Source: Desulfovibrionaceae bacterium
Lineage (GTDB): Bacteria > Desulfobacterota > Desulfovibrionia > Desulfovibrionales > Desulfovibrionaceae
Assembly: GCA_028689675.1 (NCBI GenBank)
Contig: JAQVCS010000014.1
Location: forward strand, 1-64,000
DNA: 64,000 bases
Direction of reading: 5' to 3'
The translations under genes and the position numbers were made by a program. Below, piece by piece: positions 47,476 to 56,899 of this stretch (position 1 is its first letter; every line of letters begins with the position of its first letter). The notes under the pieces are model-generated. The model searched no databases and was not told the origin of the DNA. It was given only the letters and a program-made list of their open reading frames with translations.

Positions 47476-50400
47476 TTATGCTGCGCTCAGTAATGGCTTT
47501 TTTTGCTGCTTCTTCTGCTGCTTTTGTAATGCGGCCAAATAACTTTCATGCTGCACAAGATAAAAAGCCAATGCGCGTGAAAAATTTTTGCCCACCAGCC
47601 CATCCAAAAGCATTTCGCTTACTTCTCTTTCCAGCATGAGCATATTTTGTATGCCCAGCACCACGCGAATTTCTGTGGGGGAAAGGCGTGCAAGCTGCTG
47701 CCGAAAAACCTGCTTGGCACGCGGCAAATAATACCAGAAATACAGCATATCAAGCACATTCACCACAGCTTCCCGCGCCACAAGGGGGTCACGGGCTTGC
47801 AGCATATGCCATAATTCTGCTGGCTTATCAAAATAATCTTCAATATTTTTATGGGCAAAAAGCATTTCCTGCCGTGAAAAATTACTGAATATCTGCTGGA
47901 GCTTGGTGCTATAATCCCAACGGCGCAGGCGAAGATATTGATTTCTATCAGCAATACCTTCAATAACCGCGGCCACGGTATCCGAGGCACATTTGGAGGT
48001 AATAGCCGCACAGGTTTGGGTAAGGGCAGCAGGGTCTGCCACGCCAGCCAGCGCAAAAACCTGAAAAAGCCCTTCACCAAAGACCACAGTAACAGGAATA
48101 GCAAAAACACTACGGAATAAATTGCCAATTACAGCCTGACGGGGGAAACCGCGAAAAATATTATGCAATGAAATATAAAAACCGTTAATCAGCGAAATAA
48201 CAGAATAGACCAAGACAGCATCGTGCCGCACCGAAAGCCCCAGCCACTGCTCAAGCAGCAGCATGCGCACGCCCACTTCAAGCAGCAGCACAGAAATGCC
48301 CGTGTACATAAGCGAATCGGCAATGCGGTTCCAGCTGATAAAACGCTTCCACGGCAGAAGCAAATCTTTATGAAAGCCGCCGCCACTGACAATAAATTGA
48401 ATAATATTGCGAAAACCCGTAATAAAAAACCACAGCAGCGCGCCATACAGCACCAAAAACCACCAGCCATCGGTATACCAAAAAGACCATTGCGCGGGCA
48501 AAAAGCCGGCCAGCACCTTAAGAATATTGATAACATGTGAATTTAAATAGCATAAACGCTGCCACGGCGGCACAGCCTGCACAGAATCTAGTTCCAGATG
48601 CGGCGCTTTTATGCCCCTTTCCGTCACCCCACCCAAGGTGACGAGGTTGCCCGTGCCACCCACGCTTGTGGTGCGTTTTTCCAAGCCCCAGCCGCGCACT
48701 TTGCGCCCAGCAAACCAGTCGGCAAAAGGCAGGCTGCGCACTATTTTGCCCCATGTGCTGCGGGCGCATTCGGCATCATGAATATGCACAAAGCGGTAAA
48801 TATCGGTGGTGACAGGCAAAGCCAAATGCCGCTCTTGTGAAGCGCTACGCACTATGGCCTGCGCACGGCGGGGCAGGGTTTCCACAAAGGCCAGCCCCAT
48901 GCCATGCGTATGCGAACGACTGGTGGAATCGGTACCCAAGCGTGAACCCAAGGGCTCTTTGTCGTACATGTGTTGCAGCTGCCCCAAATTCCGCAATATC
49001 GTTTCAAACAAGGGGCGGCGCACAGCCGCGGCGGCGGGGTCAAGCAGCTTGTCTGCCGCCATAATATTTTGCACAAGGTGCTTGAGCTCGGGGGCAGAGC
49101 CCTCATTCAGTGCCCGTTGTAATTCATTGATTTCTTTACTATGTTGCAAGCGGCCGCTTGTCCATTCACGCAGGTTGAATAGCTCCAGATGGGTAATTTC
49201 CCCTTTGCCCAGCCAGACCAGCTCCAGCACATCGGCAGCGGTAAGCGAGGCAAGGTTCAAGATAATCTGCGCTGGGGGCAGCTCGGCTAGGCGCTGCACA
49301 AGGGCATCGGGCTGGCGCAGCATAATGGCTGGCATAGAGTCATGCGGCGCATAGGGAAAGACCACATTGGGGTTGGCCGCAGGGCTCAGCCATGTATCTG
49401 CAATAGTATCGGGCAAAAGCTCGCTTATCAGCCTTTGTCTGGCCTGCAAGCGCTCTTTTGCCTGTGGGGTGCACTCTGGGCTTTCCAAGGCCTGCTGCAC
49501 TTCGCGCAAGGCTCTCGCGCGTGCCTTGGCCAGCGAAAGGTAAATATATTCTGCCAAGTGCAGGCTCATGGGCAGGCGATGCCCCACAAAGGCCAAAAAC
49601 TTCTCTTTATCAATGGGGGCTGGGCAGGGCATGCCCGTTGCCCGCGCAAAAGCTGCCGCTTGTTTTGTGTTCCACTGTTCAAGCAAATGCATGGTGTGCT
49701 CACGCATCCATTGTGAAACAGGGGCATAATCAGCCATTAAATCACAAAACTTCGGCTGTTCCATCAGGCTGTAAAAGCGCTCTGGCTCGTAACAATCCAG
49801 CGGTGACCAAATAATATCAACAAAACGGTTGCGATAGGCCGCACGAAATTCAATGCCCACTCGCACGCGAATATCCATAATAGCCGCAGCGCGCAGCAAT
49901 TCTTCCATGCCGTCGGCGTCCACACGGTTATAATAAATAACCGTTAAAAAACGTAAGCCCTTTACCCAAGCATCCATTACCAGATGTGTAGGGTTTTTGC
50001 GCCCCTTGGTATTGCCATCGTGCACATGATGGTCAAAGGCCTGCTGGTTCCACGCTTCGGGCATTTCAAGCAGGCGATAGCGCGCCAGCAAATGGCGAAT
50101 AACACGCGGCGAGCCCTGCGCTGCTTTATGAAAATCGTGAGCAAGCATCAGGCTTTGCTCTTCAGAATGCGAGCGCACCAAATCTTTCATTAGCTGAATA
50201 AGCACGCGCCCCGTGTTATAGCGAAAGGACGATTGCGCGGCATTCACCACTTCGTCATGCAGGCGTTGCAGGGCTTGCAGGCGATGCTCTTTGCCGCCAT
50301 CGCTCAAGCTGTCCAGCAGGGTAATAAGCGCGTGGGCTATGCGCAGGGAATGGCTTGAGCCCATTTCAATAATGCCATGTGGGTGCAAAAAAGAATCCAA

Positions 50401-50502
50401 CTGCGGGGCATTACGCTGCTCTGCACGCGCGGCAACATAGCCTTGCACAAGATTCATCAGCTCGTAATCTTGCGGATCAAAATAATACCATTTCTTCAAC
50501 AT
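47476..50502 (-). CDS. Large membrane protein of unknown function
   Basis: The start is ATG 50502 (GAGAG upstream); a longer frame begins at a TTG without a ribosome site. The 1008-residue product is mostly soluble and helical in its first two thirds, with basic and aromatic stretches (LKKWYYFDPQDYELMNLVQGYVAARAEQRNAPQLDSFL, then RFLTVIYYNRVDADGMEELLRAAAIMDIRVRVGIEFRAAYRNRFVDIIWSPLD). Four or so membrane spans lie between about 680 and 830 (WWFLVLYGALLWFFITGFRNII and later). I do not recognise the family. The middle part hints at a TIM-barrel/PHP-like phosphoesterase arrangement, but no catalytic set can be named. It precedes the 5'-nucleotidase gene by 22 bp. Confidence 0.7.
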   Translation of the reverse strand: MLKKWYYFDPQDYELMNLVQGYVAARAEQRNAPQLDSFLHPHGIIEMGSSHSLRIAHALITLLDSLSDGGKEHRLQALQRLHDEVVNAAQSSFRYNTGRVLIQLMKDLVRSHSEEQSLMLAHDFHKAAQGSPRVIRHLLARYRLLEMPEAWNQQAFDHHVHDGNTKGRKNPTHLVMDAWVKGLRFLTVIYYNRVDADGMEELLRAAAIMDIRVRVGIEFRAAYRNRFVDIIWSPLDCYEPERFYSLMEQPKFCDLMADYAPVSQWMREHTMHLLEQWNTKQAAAFARATGMPCPAPIDKEKFLAFVGHRLPMSLHLAEYIYLSLAKARARALREVQQALESPECTPQAKERLQARQRLISELLPDTIADTWLSPAANPNVVFPYAPHDSMPAIMLRQPDALVQRLAELPPAQIILNLASLTAADVLELVWLGKGEITHLELFNLREWTSGRLQHSKEINELQRALNEGSAPELKHLVQNIMAADKLLDPAAAAVRRPLFETILRNLGQLQHMYDKEPLGSRLGTDSTSRSHTHGMGLAFVETLPRRAQAIVRSASQERHLALPVTTDIYRFVHIHDAECARSTWGKIVRSLPFADWFAGRKVRGWGLEKRTTSVGGTGNLVTLGGVTERGIKAPHLELDSVQAVPPWQRLCYLNSHVINILKVLAGFLPAQWSFWYTDGWWFLVLYGALLWFFITGFRNIIQFIVSGGGFHKDLLLPWKRFISWNRIADSLMYTGISVLLLEVGVRMLLLEQWLGLSVRHDAVLVYSVISLINGFYISLHNIFRGFPRQAVIGNLFRSVFAIPVTVVFGEGLFQVFALAGVADPAALTQTCAAITSKCASDTVAAVIEGIADRNQYLRLRRWDYSTKLQQIFSNFSRQEMLFAHKNIEDYFDKPAELWHMLQARDPLVAREAVVNVLDMLYFWYYLPRAKQVFRQQLARLSPTEIRVVLGIQNMLMLEREVSEMLLDGLVGKNFSRALAFYLVQHESYLAALQKQQKKQQKKPLLSAA

Positions 50503-50687
50503 AAAAACTCTCCGCGTACAGAAGGGCAATAATCAGGAGTGTAACCAAACTGTAACGCAAGCAAAGATATTGTGCAATGGGGCACAAGGAAGGCTCAAAA
50601 AAAGGGAGGAAAGCAAGAAAAAAGGACAACAAAGACGTGGGCGGACACAAAGCATGCACGCCAGACAAAGAGGGGGCAGCAGGGGCA

Positions 50688-50723
50688 CGCCCCGCCTCGG
50701 CTACAGCACAGCAAGGCGGGGCG
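50688..50723 (-). repeat. GC-rich hairpin downstream of the small acidic ORF
   Basis: Arms GCCCCGCCT and AGGCGGGGC are separated by 18 bases. It starts 9 bp after the 32-codon ORF on the minus strand. There is no T-run, so it could be a stabilising 3' end. Confidence 0.4.
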
Positions 50724-50731
50724 GCTTGGCA

Positions 50732-50830
50732 TTAATCGTCGCAGGCGCAGCCTTCTATATCGCGATCAATATCATCAGATTCTTCAACAAAGCTGTCGTC
50801 ATCAACATAATCGTCATAATCTTCACTCAT
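50732..50830 (-). CDS. 32-residue acidic peptide coupled to the radical SAM gene
   Basis: The ATG at 50830 overlaps the radical SAM stop by 8 bases (ATGAGTGA) and has AAGGAG 8-13 bases before it, within the enzyme gene. The peptide begins MSEDYDDYVDDDSFVEESDD and ends with a Gly-Cys-Ala-Cys-Asp-Asp tail. The overlap with a good ribosome site indicates translational coupling. Small acidic or Cys-containing peptides beside radical SAM enzymes are the arrangement seen in RiPP precursor/maturase pairs. A role as an accessory chaperone or a chance ORF cannot be excluded. Confidence 0.6.
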   Translation of the reverse strand: MSEDYDDYVDDDSFVEESDDIDRDIEGCACDD

Positions 50831-52217
50831 GGCTATTCTCCTTCTGCTCTTCGGTTTCGGGCAGTTCTTCAGCTATGCTTGCGCTTAGGGCATCCACAGC
50901 AGGCACGGAGGGCTGCCACTGCCCCGGCATGGGGGCGGGAACGTCAGCCTTGCTGCCCAGATAGGGGTTGAAATATCCAAAAGTAATCCAAGGGCATTGC
51001 TTGCGCAAACGCTTGCGAAAATTATGCAGCCCCACAGAAGGCCCAAAAGAAATGCCTTGCAGCAATTCCATGTACATATCTGGGTCAATATTCAAATTGC
51101 GCAATTGAATAAAGCTCACCCCCGCGCTGCCAATCAAATTGGTAAGGGCGGCAATTTCTTCTTCTGTATCTGTCACACCGGGAAAATACAATAAATTGAT
51201 AGAAACAAAAACCCCGCGCTCGCGCGCTGCCATAATGGATTCTTTTACCTGCGCAAAGATATAATTTACAGGGCGGTAATAGCGCAAATACACTTCTTCG
51301 CGGGCAGAATTCATGCTGACGCGCAGCGAGGTCAGGCCAGCGTGGGCAAGCTCGGCCACGGCTTCAGGGCGCGAGGCATTCGAGTTGCAGTTAATTGTGC
51401 CTTCACCGCCAGCCGCACGGTAGGCGCGCACAGCTTCTATCAGCAAGGGGGCTTCGGTCAGCGGCTCGCCTTCGCAGCCCTGCCCAAAAGAAAACACGGG
51501 CTTTTCTTTTTCTCTGCTGGCATGGTGGCGCATAATTTCCACCACTTCTTCTGCTGTGGGGCGAAAGCCAAGGCGGCATTGCGGCGTGGTTTTAATGGGC
51601 GAATCTTCAGCCTGCTGCGAAATACAGCCCACACAGCGGGCATTACACACATGTGAGGTGGGTAAGGGGGCTTCAAAACGCCCAAGGGCAAAGTTGCGTG
51701 CGGCAGGGCAATCATATTTCAGCACACAATTATGCATAATGTGCTGAATAAGGCGATTTTTAGGGAATTGACGCAGCATTTCTTTCACACTTTTTTCAAT
51801 GCGCCCACGCGAGATATTGCGGAAAACCTGCCGCTGCTCTTCATCCACCTTTTTGGCGCAAATATAAAAACGCCCATTGGCAAAACCCACAGCCCCATAG
51901 GCAAAAAGGGGCAGCAAGGGGGCATTGGCATCGCTCACATAGGCAGGGTGCGCCCCAAGGGTGTGCGCTGGCGCGGCAAAAGCGGCCACGGCCAAATCTT
52001 CCTGCACTTCGGTTTCACCCGTTTCGGGGTTCAGCCCCACGGCACGGCGACCCGGCAATAAAAAAAGCTCACTTTCGGGCGGCAGGGGCATCAATTCGTC
52101 GGGACGGGGCAAACACCATTCCGCCCCCTTGCGGCACACCATTAACAAATCGGGGTCATCATAAATATTGCCATCTGCATCTGCCACCACCAAATGAGGC
52201 TGAACGTGTACCGCCAT
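50823..52217 (-). CDS. Radical SAM protein
   Basis: The 464-residue enzyme has an N-terminal domain of about 185 residues (starting VHVQPHLVVADADGNIYDD, with KYDCPAARNFALGRFEAP just before the core). The radical SAM barrel has the cluster motif CNARCVGC (Cys191, Cys195, Cys198), GGEGTINCNSNASRPEAVAELAHAGLTSLRVSMNSARE and VSINLLYFPGVTDTEEEIAAL. No SPASM-type cysteine cluster is evident at the C-terminus, which is polar and acidic (SIAEELPETEEQKEN). Substrate unknown. It is coupled to the 32-residue peptide ORF downstream. Confidence 0.9.
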   Translation of the reverse strand: MAVHVQPHLVVADADGNIYDDPDLLMVCRKGAEWCLPRPDELMPLPPESELFLLPGRRAVGLNPETGETEVQEDLAVAAFAAPAHTLGAHPAYVSDANAPLLPLFAYGAVGFANGRFYICAKKVDEEQRQVFRNISRGRIEKSVKEMLRQFPKNRLIQHIMHNCVLKYDCPAARNFALGRFEAPLPTSHVCNARCVGCISQQAEDSPIKTTPQCRLGFRPTAEEVVEIMRHHASREKEKPVFSFGQGCEGEPLTEAPLLIEAVRAYRAAGGEGTINCNSNASRPEAVAELAHAGLTSLRVSMNSAREEVYLRYYRPVNYIFAQVKESIMAARERGVFVSINLLYFPGVTDTEEEIAALTNLIGSAGVSFIQLRNLNIDPDMYMELLQGISFGPSVGLHNFRKRLRKQCPWITFGYFNPYLGSKADVPAPMPGQWQPSVPAVDALSASIAEELPETEEQKENSHE

Positions 52218-52479
52218 AGTTTATCCTTTTCAAAGGCAGTCTTCCCTGCCCTTGTTTTCAACAAATCAATATTGCGTAAATCCACCAGTGCGCAGGGCGC
52301 ATTATGCGCCTGCTCTGCCTCTGGTATAAAGCAATGCCCCCACGCTGTAAATAAGCCCGCGCCCTGCCCGCAGCAAATACGGCACAGCACATTGCCAGCA
52401 GGAAAAAAGACGAGTATACAGAAGGCAATACATTCTGTCTGCACGCAGGCCTGTGCCTGCCCATACCCTCTATTAGTGT

Positions 52480-55400
52480 ATGCCGCCTGTAAAACGCTTT
52501 TATAAAAGTGCACTGGCTTTGTGCTGTGCCCTTGCTCTGCTGCTCTTGCTGTGTGCCGTGGCCGCTGTCTATACTGTGCACCATCATCCCGATATTGTGC
52601 TTGAGCCTGTGCAGCAGGCTGCCACAGCCGCGGGCATAAGCATACGCATTGGCTCGCTTGATGCCTCGCTTTTTCCCCTGCCTTCTCTTGCGCTGCATGA
52701 TGTGCAGGGCACGGGCAAAGGGTTTGATTTTTTTATAGCCCATGTCACTATGCGCCCCAATATCTGGCAATTGCTGCACGGGCGCACCCAGCTTGGCAGC
52801 CTAAGCCTAAGTGAGCCCGACTTGCGCTACACCCTGAGCAAAGAACAGGCACAGCAGGCCAGCCCCGAGCTGACCTTAGCCGATATAACCAGCCTCGTGC
52901 TGCCCGCCCTGCCTTTTGATACCACCCTCAAGGTACGGCAGGGGCGGCTTACATTGAATATTGCGCAACATAGCGTGGTGCTTGACGATGTGAACGCACA
53001 TTTTTCTGCCAGCGCGCCCTATGGCTTGCAGGGTTTTGCTTCGGCAGGCATGGTCAGCTTTTGGCAAGAGCAGCACAGCGTGGCATGGGTGCAGCAGGTG
53101 CGCTTTGATTGCCGCGGTGATGTACTTGCCATGCCTCAGGGGGCGGCTGGGGGCTTGAGCCTAAGCCTGTATGCCCCACAGCAGGCACAATTGCCCGCTG
53201 TCAATATGAATATAGCCGTGGAACAAGCCCCCGATGCCACCCAGCCCCGCACCGTCAGCGCCAGCCTTACAGGGCAAAGCCCTGTACCCTTCAGCCTAAG
53301 CATGCTTGGCTCGTGGGCAAAAAAACAATTTTATATTGATGAATGCGCCCTTGGGCTGGGGCAAGACAGTGCCGAAGTGACAGGCACTATTACCTTTGCC
53401 GATCAGGCACAGCCTGCCTTTACTGGCCATGTCCTTGTGCATAAGCTCAGCCTGCCGCAATGGTTTGGCTTTGCCCGCGCTTTTCCCGCTGGCTTGCAGC
53501 ATGCCCTTGACGCTATTAGTGGCAGCATGGATGTGCGCCTTGATGCACAGGGGCTGTATGCCAGCAACCTGCGCGCCACAGCCTGCGGTAGCACCTTTAC
53601 GGGTGGCGGGGGCGTGGCAGACTGGCGCAAGCCTGTCATTTCGCTGGATATAAGCGCCCCCACGGCCGATTTGGGGCGCATTCTTCCAGAATCATTGGGG
53701 AAAGAACCCTCTGCCCCACACTATGGGCATGAGGTGCTCTTGCCCCTTACTCAGAGCAACAGCGAGGGCGGCACAGCTATAGGCTATGCCATTTTTTTGC
53801 GCACAGAACTTTTGCGTTATGGGGCATTGCAGGGGGGCAAAGTGCTTTTTGGCGTGAGCCCTGCCCCCACATCGGTGGCTTTGAGCGCCGATATTCAGCA
53901 GCTCTATGGCGGCAGCGGCAATGCAACCATTTTGCTGGATGTGGATAAGCCTGTTACAGGCTATGCCATTACAGCCAGCCTCAAAGATGTGCGCCTTGCC
54001 GAAGCAGGCAAGGCCTTGCCCCTGCGCAACCCCCTGCCCTCGGGCAAAAGCAGCATAAGTGCCACGCTCACCGCCAGCGGCGACCGCCTCAACGATTTTT
54101 TGCACAGCCTGCGCGGTATTATCAGCACAGAAAGTGCCTCTGGTGAGCTCTTTATGCCCAGTAAAAAAAGTACAGCCAATGACGCAAAGCCGCAATACAG
54201 CACCGTGCCGCACAGTGGGCTGCGCCTCAGCCTTGAGCCGCGCCGCCTTCACCTTGAAAAAGGCACTTTAGACTGCGATGGCCTGTGGAATATGCGCTTG
54301 CAAACAGAGGCTGCGCACATAAGCACCAGAGCAGAGGGGGCTGTACACATAAGCACGCAGGGTGTGCGCTGCTCTGCCCTCAATATCAGCACACAATATG
54401 CAGGCTTCAGCCTGAAAAAAGCCCCCAAGCCCATTACGCTGGATGTCAATGGCATACTTGCTGCCGATACCACTGCCCGCACATACAGCCTAAACAAGGC
54501 CGTGCTGCGCGCCTATGGGGCAGAATTTTCTGGCAATGCCGCCTGTAGCCTTGGCACAAATGGTCTGCGCTATTCTGCTACAGGCACACTCAAAAGCCCC
54601 GCCCTGCGGCAAAGCCTAGCACAAATGGGCATAAGCCTGCCCAAAGCCAGCAAGGCCGAGGTCTATGGCAAGGCCAGCATAAGCGCCACCATAAACGGCA
54701 CAGAAAATAAACTAAGCGTGCAAGCCCTCAAGGCTACTATTGATAGCAGTACCGTCACCGGCAAGCTGGACTGGCGCGATGCGGGGCAGGAAAACCCTGC
54801 CAGCCTAAGCGGCAGCCTGACGTGTGACAACATCAATGCCGATGCCTATATGCCGCCTGCCAACCCACAGGCCAGCAAGGCAGACAGCGCATGGAACACA
54901 GCCTTTTTTACAGAGCAGGCGCTTGATGTGCAGCTGCACATAGGCAAGCTGCGCTATAAAAACAGCACATGGCACAACCTTTCTTTGCCTCTTGTGCTGG
55001 GCAAAGGCAGCCTGAATGCAAAGAATATACGCGCCACGCTGTATGGCGGCAGCGTTACAGGCAGCCTGACAGCCAGCCTGAAAGGCTCTGCCCTGCAAAC
55101 CCAGCTGAACTTTGCCGTGCAGCAGGCCGATATGCTGGCCGCTACCCGTGACCGCGTGATGTCTTCAGACATTGCAGGCAAGGGCAGCTTTTCTGCCACT
55201 GTCAGCGGGCTGCTACCTTCGCCCGCGCTGGCTCTTGGCGCGCTTGACGGCATATGGAAAATACAAATTGAGCAGGGCTATGAACAAAGCCGCAATGCTC
55301 AGGGGCAAGCCACAGGCAGCAAAACCCTTTTTTCTAACGTGACAGCCTCGGGCTCAATTGATAAAGGGCTGGTGCGCACTTCAAACTTTATGCTGCTTGG

Positions 55401-55644
55401 CACAGACCTCAGCATGAGCGGCTATGGCTCGCTCAACCTGCTTACCGAGGCTATCAATGCCCACTTTACACTAAAATTTCCCCATGCGCCTGATGTGCCT
55501 GTGGAAATAAGCGGTACGGTGGATAAACCCAAAACCCTTGTACGCGCCGATAAGGTGCTGATAAATGGTATAGGCAAGCTGGGCTCTGGGCTTTTCAACA
55601 TCATGGGCAATGTGGCTGGCGGAGCATTGCTTTTGCTGCAATAA
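52480..55644 (+). CDS. AsmA-family outer-membrane/phospholipid-transport-like protein
   Basis: The 1054-residue protein has an N-terminal membrane anchor (ALALCCALALLLLLCAVAAVYTV) and a long periplasmic part built of beta-strand repeats. It includes the AsmA N-terminal signature (IRIGSLDASLFPLPSLALHDVQ) and the C-terminal AsmA-like domain (NFMLLGTDLSMSGYGSLNLLTEAINAHFTLKFP). AsmA/TamB-type proteins are thought to form hydrophobic grooves that carry phospholipids between membranes. Length is in the family range. It diverges from the radical SAM gene, with 262 bp of non-coding sequence between. A strong ribosome site is not visible at the ATG. Confidence 0.85.
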   Translation: MPPVKRFYKSALALCCALALLLLLCAVAAVYTVHHHPDIVLEPVQQAATAAGISIRIGSLDASLFPLPSLALHDVQGTGKGFDFFIAHVTMRPNIWQLLHGRTQLGSLSLSEPDLRYTLSKEQAQQASPELTLADITSLVLPALPFDTTLKVRQGRLTLNIAQHSVVLDDVNAHFSASAPYGLQGFASAGMVSFWQEQHSVAWVQQVRFDCRGDVLAMPQGAAGGLSLSLYAPQQAQLPAVNMNIAVEQAPDATQPRTVSASLTGQSPVPFSLSMLGSWAKKQFYIDECALGLGQDSAEVTGTITFADQAQPAFTGHVLVHKLSLPQWFGFARAFPAGLQHALDAISGSMDVRLDAQGLYASNLRATACGSTFTGGGGVADWRKPVISLDISAPTADLGRILPESLGKEPSAPHYGHEVLLPLTQSNSEGGTAIGYAIFLRTELLRYGALQGGKVLFGVSPAPTSVALSADIQQLYGGSGNATILLDVDKPVTGYAITASLKDVRLAEAGKALPLRNPLPSGKSSISATLTASGDRLNDFLHSLRGIISTESASGELFMPSKKSTANDAKPQYSTVPHSGLRLSLEPRRLHLEKGTLDCDGLWNMRLQTEAAHISTRAEGAVHISTQGVRCSALNISTQYAGFSLKKAPKPITLDVNGILAADTTARTYSLNKAVLRAYGAEFSGNAACSLGTNGLRYSATGTLKSPALRQSLAQMGISLPKASKAEVYGKASISATINGTENKLSVQALKATIDSSTVTGKLDWRDAGQENPASLSGSLTCDNINADAYMPPANPQASKADSAWNTAFFTEQALDVQLHIGKLRYKNSTWHNLSLPLVLGKGSLNAKNIRATLYGGSVTGSLTASLKGSALQTQLNFAVQQADMLAATRDRVMSSDIAGKGSFSATVSGLLPSPALALGALDGIWKIQIEQGYEQSRNAQGQATGSKTLFSNVTASGSIDKGLVRTSNFMLLGTDLSMSGYGSLNLLTEAINAHFTLKFPHAPDVPVEISGTVDKPKTLVRADKVLINGIGKLGSGLFNIMGNVAGGALLLLQ

Positions 55645-55765
55645 CAGCCTGCGTTTTTTTCACAAAATTTTGCTCCAGCCATTTGACAGAAGGCATACAT
55701 CAGGGGTACAAGCTGAGTACGTTACATTTTGCACAAGCAACCTTGTTCCATTTTAGGAGGAAACG

Positions 55766-56437
55766 GTGAATATTCTTATTTTTGGACCTAACGGCAGCGG
55801 CAAAGGCACTCAGGGCAACCTTGTTAAAGCCAAGTACAACCTTGCGCACATTGAATCGGGCGCTATCTTCCGCGAGCACATCGGCGGTGGTACAGAGCTT
55901 GGCAAAAAAGCAAAAGCCTATATTGACCGTGGCGACCTCGTGCCCGATGATATCACCATCCCCATGGTGCTTGAAACCCTCAAGACCAAGGGCGCTGAAG
56001 GCTGGTTGCTGGACGGCTTCCCCCGCAATATGGTGCAGGCTCAAAAGCTGTGGGACGCCCTGCAGCAGGAAGGCATGAAGCTGGATTATGTTATTGAAAT
56101 TCTGCTGCCCCGCGAAGTGGCCAAAAACCGCATCATGGGTCGCCGCCTGTGCAAAAACAATAACAACCACCCCAACAATATCTTTATTGACGCCATTAAG
56201 CCTGCTGGCGATGTATGCCGCGTGTGTGGTGGCGAACTGAGCGCCCGCTCGGATGACCAAGACGAAACCGCTATTAACAAGCGCCACGACATCTACTATA
56301 ACACTGTGGATGGCACGCTTGCCGCTGCCTATTTCTATAAAGATTTGGCCGCCAAAGGCCAGACCAAATATGTGGAACTGAATGGCGAAGGCAGCATTGA
56401 TTCTATTAAAGAAACTTTGATTGCCAGCCTCGCCTAG
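55766..56437 (+). CDS. adk: Adenylate kinase
   Basis: It interconverts ATP + AMP and 2 ADP. The 223-residue protein (GTG start behind GGAGG) has the P-loop FGPNGSGKGTQ, the AMP-binding part ESGAIFREHI and GWLLDGFPRN. The LID region around RRLCKNNNNHPNN and CRVCGGELSARSDDQDE is longer than in enterobacteria, with cysteines that may bind a metal. Its TAG stop overlaps the first two bases of the repeat element at 56436, which therefore forms the immediate 3' end of the message. Confidence 0.94.
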   Translation: MNILIFGPNGSGKGTQGNLVKAKYNLAHIESGAIFREHIGGGTELGKKAKAYIDRGDLVPDDITIPMVLETLKTKGAEGWLLDGFPRNMVQAQKLWDALQQEGMKLDYVIEILLPREVAKNRIMGRRLCKNNNNHPNNIFIDAIKPAGDVCRVCGGELSARSDDQDETAINKRHDIYYNTVDGTLAAAYFYKDLAAKGQTKYVELNGEGSIDSIKETLIASLA

Positions 56438-56583
56438 GGCGTGTTCACACTACAGGAATTTTGTTCGCTGGCAAGGAAGACGAGGCCTGTATGCAGGGAG
56501 TGTACTCTTATGGTACTAACCCGAAATACAAGCCGAAGTCTGACGCCGACAGAGGGCAAAAGAACGTAGTGTGAACACGCCCT
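56436..56583. repeat. MITE-like element with perfect 18-bp terminal inverted repeats
   Basis: It starts AGGGCGTGTTCACACTAC (56436-56453) and ends GTAGTGTGAACACGCCCT (56566-56583), exact reverse complements. The 148-bp element has no ORF. A second, decayed copy is at 37449-37591. Size, perfect terminal repeats and multiple copies fit a non-autonomous miniature transposon or a mobile intergenic hairpin. Confidence 0.75.
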
Positions 56584-56672
56584 AAGGTTTGCACCAATAC
56601 AAGCACACAATACTGTGCCTGTATTCAGGCTTGAGCCTCAGGTAAGACATGGTTCGTGAAAAAGTAAGCATG

Positions 56673-56704
56673 AGGGTTTCGGCATTGGGTCGAAACCCTT
56701 TTTC
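56673..56704 (+). terminator. Rho-independent terminator
   Basis: The stem AGGGTTTCG/CGAAACCCT is followed by TTTTTC. It ends rightward transcription from adk through the repeat. Confidence 0.8.
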
Positions 56705-56832
56705 TATGCCCAAGTATGTGGCCTTGGCTTACGTTTTGTTTCCTGCCCAGCCCCCCAATTTTTTATGCAGGGGCATACAGCTTTGGCTAAAATAGTATTT
56801 CCTGCCCAGACATAACACGCCGTTTTTCGCTC

Positions 56833-56866
56833 AAAAAAAGGACGTGCCCCCGCAAGAGCACGCCCC
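56833..56866 (-). terminator. Terminator of the pdxST operon
   Basis: On the minus strand, GGGGCGTGC pairs with GCACGTCC (one wobble pair) and is followed by a run of seven T. Confidence 0.7.
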
Positions 56867-56899
56867 GTATTCGTAGCGCGAAAGCACTAGCCCAAAAGG

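Larger units (their letters stand above)
56584..56899. other. Non-coding region between adk repeat and pdxT
   Basis: No gene is seen. It contains two terminators: one at 56673-56704 and one for pdxT at 56833-56866. The rest shows no clear feature. Confidence 0.6.

Noticed and set aside
52142..52513. Minus-strand 123-codon ORF covering the gap between the radical SAM and AsmA genes.
   Set aside because: It overlaps the starts of both genes in wrong frames, and I see no domain or ribosome site; the gap is more likely a divergent promoter region.
55700..56287. Minus-strand 195-codon ORF opposite adk.
   Set aside because: Shadow of the adk codon bias; adk is complete and conserved.
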